From Apostichopus japonicus (Eukaryota > Echinodermata > Holothuroidea > Aspidochirotida > Stichopodidae): DNA of 64,000 nucleotides. The notes beneath the pieces were generated by a model. The model ran no database searches. It was not told the origin of the DNA and saw only the letters and a list, made by a program, of their open reading frames with translations. This document shows positions 50,260-60,348 of the stretch, in pieces. The position numbers were made by a program, and so were the translations under genes. Each line of letters opens with the position of its first letter. Within the stretch, counting starts at the first letter, position 1. The stretch covers positions 5,357,001 through 5,421,000 of the forward strand of contig NC_092572.1 of NCBI RefSeq assembly GCF_037975245.1, in the 5' to 3' direction.

Positions 50260-51692
50260 CTTTGGAGGAAGGAAAGAAAGTATGTAGAGTATGTGCTGGA
50301 GCATCCCAACCATGCTGGGATAAATGATGGTGTTACATGTGATGTAATATATTTTTACATGATGTAGATTACACCTGCAAGCCTGAATAACTCAGGCATT
50401 TCCTTTGCAGGCATTTTTTGCACTCAAATTTTAAGCACTTTCTACACTTTTCACAGATATTTTCTGATGCACCACTATTTAGATAGTCATGCCAGCACCC
50501 ACCAATAGATGGCCTGGGATGCCGCTTCAGAACCAGAGGAAACCCCTCCTAGCAGTTATTTGCCTTTACAAACATTGCATCTACAAGTTCATACTGCATA
50601 TAACTTTGCCAACCTTTGATTTCTACCTAAAACAGTAAGGAGGTTCTGCTACATATGGAAACTCATATCAGCATAAGTTTCCCATCTTCATTGAGACCTG
50701 ACCTTTAGAAATATCTTGGGGTTGACTCCTGAAAACCTTAAATGAGTTCACATATATACCAATTTGTTGAGCAATTTTACTTATCATCTGGGTAATCTAC
50801 TATGCATATTTAAGATATGCATGGTGGCTCTCTTCCACTCCTTTTTCTCCACACCTTTCTGTTTTTGTCCTTCTCCAGTTTATTCCCTCTCCCCTTCCCT
50901 TAATCCTCTCTTTGTCCTACCACTGTTTATCTCCCACCTCTCCTCTTCCCCTGCTGGTTTCTTTCTTTCTTCTCTCCATCCCTTGTCTACTAATCCCCTT
51001 ACATCTATATCTTTGTGTTCACCATGCTCATTAACCTGTCTGTATTCTGTGCGTGTTTTTGTCCCTTCTGTTACTGTTACTTGTCATTCAGCCTTTAAAG
51101 TAAATCCTGCTAGGATCGAAACATCAGGCCAACTTACTTTTACACTTTCTCCTACACAGGCTCTCTAGTGGATAAGCAGTTTGCTAACAGTTTTATTTTA
51201 TTTTGATGCATATTTAATCTTGATTGAAGGGTAAAGCTCTCAAATGACATTTGACCTCCACTAAATACAATATGGTTCTTGCACTTATTATGGGGAGGCC
51301 ACATATGAGTACTGCAGAGGTTACTTATCTAGAGAGATTCTGTTTACAAGCTAGGGCTTTACATACACACACACAGACGCATGCCAACTTGACTGCATAG
51401 ATTACCAGGTAATGAACAACTCTTGATCAGCTGCTGTTATTTAATGTTTTTGTACAAAAGTCTGGCTTTTGTCATTCATTAGCACAAATATGATCAATTT
51501 AGGAAAGTCAGTACATGTATACCTTAAACTATATCTGCAATCGTAATACATTAATTAGGTTTAATTAGGTTGAATGACAACAAAATTGAAATAACAATAT
51601 ACTGCTGTCAAACTTTCAAGGTTCCTATCTTGGTCTTGTCATTATTTTAAGAGTGGGTACTGGATAACATCTTCCAACATAAAGATACTTAC
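50260..51692 (-). other. Gene B intron
   Basis: It contains one copy of the roughly 135-bp family at 51236-51395 and a pyrimidine-rich zone near 50820-51010. Confidence 0.55.
51236..51395. repeat. Copy of the ~135-bp repeat family
   Basis: Starts AAATGACATTTGACCTCCAC and ends with TTACAAGCTAGGGCTTTACA, then ACACACACACAGACGCATG and GCATAGATTACCA. The array end at 36525-36925 shares the TTACAAGCT...ACGCAC...GCATAG..GATTACCA order. The shared terminus suggests a mobile unit with fixed ends, not a purely local tandem repeat. Confidence 0.65.
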
Positions 51693-51717
51693 CTTGAAGA
51701 ATTGCTGCCACATTTAC
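51693..51717 (-). CDS. Gene B, micro-exon
   Basis: A 25-bp exon. The acceptor is CTCTCATTTTGCAG and the donor is TCAAG followed by GTAAGTATC; both are strong. Reading back from the next exon's phase 2 it encodes KCGSNSS and enters in phase 1. A phase-1 entry is common where tail exons join membrane or domain exons. Confidence 0.6.
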
Positions 51718-52181
51718 CTGCAAAATGAGAGGAGATTGTGTATTTATGATAAAATGTATCGAAATTGAGTGAGTGTTATTCAGCACTTTCCCAAACGCTC
51801 TGGTAGATACATTATTATTTACATGCTTTCAACTGTGCCCAGTATTTCTTGATCTATTTAATTGCTATACAACTTATATTTTTTTCCCAGCTTAGGAATT
51901 TATCTAGGGCAGCAGTCAATTCATATACTGTAAGACTGTAACAGTATTCCAGGGAATATAACATATATACATGTACTACCCAGTAGGCACCATCGAAGCA
52001 CACATATAGGCAAATGGAGAACTTGCAGTGTAGCAATACATTACTGTAGCTTTATAGTAAAAATACAGCCAATATGTCACATGGGAGCAAGTTTTGTGCA
52101 CAAGAAAAAACATACTTACTACTTGATACTTGAACAACAAGTTATTAGCTATGTTTGTTTGCAACCTTTCCATATACTTAC

Positions 52182-52207
52182 CACCAGGTGGATGTTTGCT
52201 TGATGAC
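52182..52207 (-). CDS. Gene B, possible short upstream exon
   Basis: A 26-bp exon ending at a strong donor, CTGGTG followed by GTAAGTATATGG, in phase 1, as the micro-exon requires. It encodes SSSKHPPG. The acceptor is uncertain: GGGCACCAG (start 52207) or CACTCTTAG (start 52227). A second donor, GTAAGTATG, about 60 bp further on would leave in phase 0 and break the frame, so the first is preferred. Confidence 0.4.
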
Positions 52208-53600
52208 CTGGTGCCCATGTAACTTAGCTAAGAGTGACCCTGAGGTGCATTACGTGCAGTACTTAGCACATAAACTGTAACTGAATGTCAGATACTGTAA
52301 TGCTTTACAGTACATGTTGTGGTAGTGAATGCAATTACCAGTTAAATTCAAATAGTTCTAGTACAAATGCAGAAAGAAATACAGAACTTTGTATTTACAA
52401 AGGCTTTGAATTAAAAGTGTATGTGAGTGACCCAAAGGTGTCCATAGCCAATAAATGATTGATCCATGAAACGTACAAGGTGAAGGCTCATGCAGGAAAG
52501 AAGAAAGACATGCACAATATTAAACACACCATAAATACATACACTATATGTATCTCCTATTTCCATCTCCCTTTCCATAATCACCTCTGATTAAATCATA
52601 TTTCACTGATCACGTTCATACATGCCAGACTGAAGCTCATATTACTGTGCCTTCATTTGTGCCACCACTCTGTGTGTAAAATAACTGCACAATTACAGGA
52701 AACAATATTTTGCCCCTCCCAAAACTGTTGTTGTCCAAGGTCAGAATTCTACAGCTTGCCTGATAACATAACATTGATTTTTATGCATACAATAAAGGTC
52801 TATTTGCCTTTCTCTAACGAGGGCAAAATGAAGATCTATTCCATCACCTCGGGACACTTCAGAACAAACTCTTTCTAACCTTGATTGCCTTATTTTATCA
52901 ATGTCAGAAAATCTAGAGCTGTTACCTTAAGCTTTGTCTTCTCAGACGAGTGAAAAAATACAATGCAGACATTCCTTAAAAAAAAGGGTAGGTTATGATA
53001 TGTTCTAAACTTGCATGTATCAAATAATCAAAGTATGGGTAACTGCAATAAACATTTTTATATTTTTTATATTATCACAGTTTTGTAAATAAGAACACAA
53101 TGGTGTTACACAGGCTAGACATGCATATGGAACCCACATAGCTGTACCCATTTATGCAGACCTTCGCAATTACATAATTAGTATAAAGCAAACATATTTT
53201 GGTTCATCTATTGTTTGATTTCAAGCAGCACACACTACTTTTTAATGTAGCTGTAATGAATATATTTCTGATTGGTTAAAAACAAAACATGTGCATTAAA
53301 TTTCTGATATGCAATTGGTATGTAAGGGAGACTACATAAAACCATAAATTCAGTTGAATATCTCCCTCCTCTGGTCACGCTCATACCTACCCTGTAAAAA
53401 CTGAAACAGGTTTGTACGTGAAATACATCATATACACATTAGTTAAGTTCTGTAATCACCAAGTGATGAACGTTATCATGCACAAATGATGTATGTAGGC
53501 CTATTTATGTATACATGTATCTTTATATTTAATGTATGATACACAAATATGTATACTTCAGCATATATATCTGTACATTACGCGTCATGCAGAGATTATG
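52208..53600. other. Non-coding stretch, probably gene B intron
   Basis: No transmembrane or extracellular-domain exon could be identified. A 15-bp segment near 52926-52940 lies between weak splice-like sites but is too short to support. Confidence 0.4.
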
Positions 53601-54295
53601 TTTGGACATGCACACATGAACAGTATGAACTAGTCTCCTGTTACCTGTACATGCAGACATTGACAGTATGAACTAGTCTCCTGTTACTTGTACATGCACA
53701 CATTGACAGTATGAACTAGTCTCCTGTTACCTGGACATGCACACAAGTACAGTAAGAACTAGTCTCCTGTTACCTGTACATGCACACATTGAGAGTATGA
53801 ACTAAGTCTCCTGTTACCTGTACATGCACACATTGACAGTATGAACCAAGTCTCCTGTTACCTGTACATGCACAAATTAACACTATGAACTAAGTCTCCT
53901 GTTACCTGTACATGCACACACTAACAGTGTTATAGTCTCCTGTTACCTGTACATACACACATTAACAGTATGAACAAGTTTCCTATAATATGTACATACA
54001 CAAATTAACAGTAACTACAACCTCTTGTTACCTGTACATACACATAATTACAGTATGAACTACAGTACAGCCTCTTGTTACTGGTCAGTACATGCACACA
54101 ATTAACATTATGAACTAGTTTCCTGTAATATGTACATACACACATTAACAGTATGAACTACAGCCTTTTGTTACCTGTACATGCACACAATTAACATTAT
54201 GAACTAGTCCCTTGTAATATGTACAGTATGAACTACTGTAGTCTCCTGTTACCTGTGCATGCACACATTAACAGTATGAACTAGTCTCCTGATTT
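53601..54295. repeat. 43-bp minisatellite
   Basis: About 15 copies of a unit with consensus close to CTCCTGTTACCTGTACATGC, then ACACATTGACAGTATGAACT and AGT. The first copies are nearly identical and the later ones carry indels and substitutions. There are no unique spacers, so it is not CRISPR-like. Confidence 0.9.
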
Positions 54296-55098
54296 AATCA
54301 ATATACCCACCCACCCACACATATCATATCTAATTACAAAGTACAAAGTTCATATATATGTCATCAACATGGTTAAAGAAGCTACAACATTACATGTCAC
54401 TGTTCAATATATACTACACACAGCACAGCCTGATGCAGTCTAATCTTTCCATACAAGGTCTCTGCTACTAGTTAACCACCCTTGATATATATGTAAAGAG
54501 CGCCAACATCCAGCCACACCTGACTACACCTATTCACTGACTTCCTTACTATTGTTGCACAGACACACAAAAGACAGTAATACAGTGACTCATATTTTCA
54601 CAGAGGCAACTGAGATCTAGGCTTGTTTGCCTACAGTACTTTATTCACTGTGCAAATGTCAATAACTATTTTGAGTGCTTTTTCCCATGAACAAAACCAT
54701 CAGGTTTATGTACTGTAGTATATGTGCACAGTATGAATGTCAGTGTATTAAGCCTTCTAGGCAAAGCTGTATGAGGAAGTTGTTGACCATTATGGGAAAA
54801 ATTGCATGAGGAAGTTGCCTACCATTATAGGTTGCCTTGCTGCCATGCATGTACTAATGTAACAGTGAATTATTACAGGCCTAATCCATGGGAAATCAAA
54901 CTCTCTACGCCTTGAAAACATTGTAATGGCTGTCTCAACAAAAATGATTGTTATTATGATCTACTTTACATATAACTCCTAACTAAAGTCTTTACAATGA
55001 CACAAAACTAGTACTGAATATGCTTATCGTGACCATGTAGTTCTAAAATAATGTATCTATAACTTTTTGGCATTCTCCGGTAGTTTACAATATAACTG
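54296..55098. other. Non-coding stretch
   Basis: Nothing recognised. Confidence 0.4.
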
Positions 55099-55106
55099 TC
55101 TGGTAC

Positions 55107-55516
55107 CAGGGGGGTGGGTAGGAGCCGGGGGAACTGGGGGACATGCCCCCACTTTTTTCAAATAGCAAATGTTCCCTACTGGCAAAAAAAAATGTGCCCA
55201 TTTGATGAAGAACTGTCTTTTGGAAATCTTAAGCCTTCGTTAATTTTAATATTATATTTTACTTATTTATTTTTAGTCTGTACAATCTAAAATGGCATCC
55301 CATATCTTTTTGTAGCACGGTTAACAATAAACAATCTCAATAAATCAATAATCAATGTTGCGGAGCACCACAATAGCATTGATAGCATACTAACACATCA
55401 TAAATATTTAAGTGATATGGCCGGTGTGTATCGGTTGTTAACGAGTGGTGGTTGTGGAATGAGAAAGTACCCTCTGATATTGCCCCCCCCACTTTTTGGA
55501 AGCTTCCTACCCCCTG
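55107..55516. mobile_element. Second hAT-type non-autonomous transposon with perfect TSD
   Basis: A 410-bp element. The left end reads CAGGGGGGTGGGTAGGAGCC and the complement of the right end reads CAGGGGGTAGGAAGCTTCC. It is flanked by perfect 8-bp direct repeats TCTGGTAC at 55099-55106 and 55517-55524. CAGGGG-type ends with an 8-bp duplication are a hallmark of hAT elements. Inside, ATGCCCCCACTTTTTT near the left end has an inverted counterpart near the right end. No transposase is encoded. Confidence 0.92.
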
Positions 55517-55524
55517 TCTGGTAC

Positions 55525-58065
55525 TGTACATATCATACTTTTGTGACAATGTTGGTGGTCACAAGCTTTCATTGTGACATAAACTGAGCAAGAGAGCCTT
55601 CACTAAATTTTGGTATAATTGATCTAGTGATGTTTCTTTTTGCTTAGCACTAAATGCAGTCACTTGGCAGCTGCCCATGGGTAATGTCCTAATACTTTAC
55701 AATGATAGAAACTTAGTCACTTTTCTAATGATTAACCCTGCATGTTTTAATACCACTGGTTTGTAGTATACTGAAATATAAACCATACTGTAGCTGACAC
55801 TCTCATGCTGTGGGATTTAAGTTGATAGCTTTTGGTGACTATATATCAGCTATATAACCTATAACCTGAAAGTCCCTCAATAGCTTTTAATCTAAACATG
55901 AGGATGGCCTAACCCATACTGTGCATGGCCAACAGTAGGTCACATCCATGGGGCTATTGTGAAAGAAACTTTTTATTGCTCTAAGAATGCGAGGTTTGAG
56001 TGTCTTAAGTTCTTTATATATTTGTGACCACCTGTTTTACTAAGCATTAACTGGGTTAAAGATGGGAAACAGAGTACTGGCTCATATTCTGGCTTATCTT
56101 CTCCAGGAAACCCTGGTGGCCATTTTTGCTGTGGCTTTGATAAGTGTCTGTTTAAACTGAGCTGTTAAATCAAAGTCCTTCAAACTTCCTTTTCAAATCA
56201 CCTGACTGACCATGATAATCTGTTCTTGTTTTCATTCCAATAGAAACTAGCTGCACTATACTAAAGAAGGAAGTAAGACAGACTTGTGTACCCGATTAAC
56301 TTGACACAGTGATATCTAATGAGGAAATAAGTTACAAACAGTGCAGCTTATTTCCCCACTAGATATTGCTGTGCCAATTTAAATCTGGTACTACTGTAGT
56401 ACTAGTGCATGGTGGTTGTATTGAATATCTATATCCTGCATGCCAAAATAAATAAACATAATACTACTGTATAATATGTACAGCACTGATGTATTTTGTG
56501 GATCTAAACATCCAAGAAGATTACATATGGCATTACATATACCCCAGTTAATACTTGTCAGTATGCTAACATGAATTTCACAAAAACTAGGGATCTAGAT
56601 ATAAGCAATATTGCATCGATATTATTTCAACGTTTTGTTGTTACCTTGTGCTTTGTTACCTTGTAAATAAATATTGGGCTTTTATTGGAATTTTGGTACA
56701 CTATAAATTGGAATAGGTAGTATGACTTTTATCATCACCTTCAGGTAATACCAAGCATATACAAACTTTGTACTTCCTGATAACTGCATGGCCTTATCAG
56801 CAGAGAGTAGTTAAACTATGTGATGCATTCCTACACCTCCAAATATGAATTTCATAACGTCATAGGCATTGTATTCCGTCATACTCTAAAGCTGTTTGAA
56901 ATTGGGAAGTTCCCAAAAAATACCACCATACCACCTCTGCTAGCTGCTTTCATAATGTATCCATATTGATTAACGTTTGCTCCATGTGCATTACCTTAAA
57001 ATGAAGTGAATGTAGCTAGGTATCACACCACAATGAATTGCTCCCATTGACTTGTAACACACTATACTCTTCACTATCCAAGGCCGAAAGAGCTTAGATA
57101 AAAGTTTTCAACTGACATTTCCTAACATGGAGGTAAAACAGATGGTCCTACCCACCATATGAATGATATGATAGCTCACTGGCTTGGGCTATCACAACAC
57201 GTTCAACTTTTGCCATCATGTACGTTTAGATTTTGAGCTAGAAGAGCTCAAAGTCTACCAAAGTGCTCCCCTTCCCATCTGCCAGCTGTCACTGCGGAAT
57301 CTTCTTGTTTCACCCATGATTTTCTAAAATACCTTATAGCACCTTCAATTCTCCAGATTTGTAGACCATCGATAGTTGATTTTATCCTCTTCAACATAAG
57401 AAAGAATGGTCATGACTCAGAAAATGCCCCCTCCACCCCAAAAATCAATACAGTAGGTCCCTTTGGGCTATTTTCCAATGGATAACCTCTCAGGCTAACT
57501 TGCACTAGTCTGATTGTTGTGAACTTGTGTGATACCTATAGATGTCCAATGGTAAATATCCTTTGAATCTTAATTTTACCCCTATTATGTACAGAGATTA
57601 GGCATTGATTAAAATGTTGAATTTACTGTGGAGATTGATGTGTGATTGCTGTTATTAAATGGACATGTTTTAATCATAGCATTCATACATGACATCTGAA
57701 GCATTGGGGAAGAACTGTGGAATATCACATACAGAGAAACACATGCATTAGCAGACACTTATTATATTGTTTTAAGTCCTATACTGCATTGCATTATAAC
57801 ACAGTGGTACTGTATACTGCAAGTCACACTGTGTGGAAAGGAGTACAATTTTACACAGTGGGCTTTTAATACCAGCATGTGTGTGTGTGTGTAACAGTGT
57901 AGAATACTCCCATGTAAACAAAGCTGTCCTTCAGATGCATATAGGATTTCTTGTTCATTGTGTTGTGCCATTGATGCTCATTCAATCGAGACAAGTCTGA
58001 CTATATAGAATCAATGAAAGAACTGTTTAGTCATTTATAGCATACAATGGGTATAAATCCTGAGA
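55525..58065. other. Non-coding stretch
   Basis: A (GT)n run lies near 57879-57891. Nothing else is recognised. Confidence 0.4.
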
Positions 58066-58460
58066 ACTTACTAACTGTGGGTCACCCATTCACCAAAGGT
58101 TCCTTAATTCATGGAAGTAGATGAGTAAGGTGGTTATGATACAGCAGTATAAAGATACTTTCCTGTTGATTCCCCAAGTTTGAATACTAACCACAAATCA
58201 ATTACTTACTGTGGAGTCATCCATATTGTAGGAATCAAAGACCTGATTATTTCTAGTATGTAAGATTTTAAGGTGTGGATGTGGTGTTAACTTCAATGAG
58301 CAGACATAAACCCTTTGAAAATGTGTTGTTATAAAAGTACTGAGAGTACTGCGGAGTCACTCATATTGTAGGAATTAAATACCTAACTATTTCGTCTGCA
58401 AAATTGCTGGCTGTGCATCTGTTGTTTAGTTCAAAAGGGCAGAACTTATCCTTTGAATGT
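58066..58460. repeat. Diverged tandem duplication with exon-like core
   Basis: The segment near 58201-58320 is repeated at about 58341-58460 (period near 145 bp): GGAGTCATCCATATTGTAGGA versus GGAGTCACTCATATTGTAGGA (each 21 bp; shared TCATATTGTAGGAAT core), followed by parallel downstream sequence. A weaker third copy begins near 58066. On the minus strand the first core is bounded by ATAATCAG and GTAAGTAAT, a 33-bp open segment (VFDSYNMDDST in one phase). The second core lost the donor (GTACTCTC). It could be a duplicated exon, but no link to gene B's frame is shown. Confidence 0.5.
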
Positions 58461-59359
58461 CTCTAATAACATATATGTCATTTTATGCAGAGCATGCATA
58501 ACCTTAATATACCTAACCCCCACCACACACACTGCATGGCATTCCTGAGGCAAATCACACTACTACAGGGTACATAGCTTAGAGAACTGTAAACTTTTTA
58601 ACTAACATACGATCAACCTAGATGTTGTTGCACACCTTAACTAACCAATAAAAAACAAAGACCATGAAATGAAGAAGTGGTTGTATGATCCAAAGATATA
58701 TCTATATTCCCACCAGCTTCAATATATGTATACTGTACATCCAACCACATGGCAACCAGTTCCTGCTGACAAGCAAATGACAAGCAATATATGCACAGGT
58801 ATATACACTTTAGTATACCAAGATTCTATAAAAACAAATACATGCAATTCACTAAACTTGATGGATATTTAAATTTTAACTAACTAGTGGAACATCTGAA
58901 CAAGTGTATCATGTAAAAAGGAGAAATATCAGGATATTCAATCTACATTCATCTTTTAAATTTATTCTCTAGTTTACCTTTATACTGCACACAAACAGAA
59001 CATGTACTGTATGTGTTAACATCTACAGTAGGCTGTAGCCTTGGACATGTTTCACACCATGTGTACAGCAGCTGTCTACAGTATGCATATATGTTATGTT
59101 TGTTACAGCAGCATTGTATACACAGTGCCAGTGTAATATAATATTAGCAAGGTTTGTGTCATGGCAGGTGGAACTGGAGGCTTAATTGATATGTAGCAAA
59201 ACAAAAATGGGTGTGGGTTTTTAGACAATAAATCTTTAGTGACCATTGAATTTAGCATAGCATGATTCAATGTGGGAGGAGGGAGTTTCTCTCTAATTTG
59301 AACCCTCACTGTTTATGAGTCAACTGTGACACATCCCCCCTTTATATTTCCCTGTTTAC
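58461..59359. other. Non-coding stretch
   Basis: Nothing recognised. Confidence 0.4.
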
Positions 59360-59386
59360 CTTTCTTGGTAAAACACTTGCAAGGAA
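59360..59386 (-). CDS. Weak micro-exon candidate
   Basis: 27 bp on the minus strand lie between a strong acceptor (TTGTTTACTTTGCTCAG) and a fair donor (AAAG followed by GTAAAC). All three phases are open, so the sequence does not choose a frame. In phase 2 it would give SLQVFYQE and could in principle feed gene B, but the connection is unproven. Confidence 0.2.
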
Positions 59387-59647
59387 CTGAGCAAAGTAAA
59401 CAAGGAAATGCTTCTAGCAGGGCTTGTAAAAATCTGTCTTTTTTAGCAAGTACTTGTGCATGAAACCACATAAGGTTGTTAGTTTGCTCATGGAGCTATG
59501 AACCTGGGTTTATAGCTCCATGGTTAGTTCAAATAGATAATTCTGAAATGTTGTAAATCATTCTGTCAGACCTGTGCCTAAATTTAGTAAATTTAGTGGA
59601 AAACATGTTGACAAAGAGGGAGTTGGCTGGTTCAGATCAAAATGAGT

Positions 59648-60348
59648 TATGGAAAGTATTACAGCCATCAGACGTTCAATCAATCCTCACTTTGGAGAGG
59701 TTTATATTTATACAACACTCCAATAATTAGTCAGTTTATTCTAAACAGTTGACCCTATATCTCATGTCCATACAAATAAGATTAAAGTTTAGTATCATTA
59801 AAGGGTAGAATTAAAGATTTAGTGAGTGGGGATTGTAGACCACAGTAAATCACCCAAGGCACTCAATATTTCTTCATTGTATTCTACTTGTCTTTGGTTT
59901 GTTTCCCATGTAGGTGGACCCTCAGGCAATGTGTGTGCGTATATATATGGTTTGCACTAAAAGTGTAATGGTTTGAGGGCAATAATGTAAGGGGTCATGG
60001 GAAGTGCAATCAAGACTAAGCACCTATGCCTTTTGAGTTTTGATGAAAGAATCCATAAACTAAATATTGCAATTAGTTCTGAAGGCTTCACATAAAGACA
60101 TAAATGCAACAACATTTTGCATATAGATTCCTAATTTCTTTAGCTGCATATCATGCTTATGGAAAGTATTACAGCCATCAGCCATTCATTCAATCCTCAC
60201 TTTGGAGAGGTTATTGATACAACACTCCAGTAATTAGCCAGTTTATTCTAAACAGTTGATCAATTAGTTCTGAAGGCTTCACATAAAGACATAAATGCAA
60301 CAACATTTTGCATATATAGATTCCTAATTTCTTTAGCTGCATATCATT
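59648..60348. repeat. Interspersed local duplication (X and Y units)
   Basis: Unit Y (TATGGAAAGTATTACAGCCA...CTAAACAGTTGA, about 106 bp) occurs at 59648-59755 and 60157-60262. Unit X (ATTAGTTCTGAAGGCTTCAC...TTAGCTGCATATCAT, about 85 bp) occurs at about 60071-60152 and 60263-60348. The order is Y, gap, X, Y, X. The copies are over 90% alike by eye, so the rearrangement is fairly young. Confidence 0.85.

Noticed and set aside
52105-52140. Second strong donor downstream of the gene B exon at 52182
   Set aside because: It would leave in phase 0 and be incompatible with the micro-exon; a 33-bp intron between the two donors is also too short.
53601-54295. CRISPR-like regular array
   Set aside because: Repeats are contiguous with no unique spacers, and the context is eukaryotic; it is a minisatellite.
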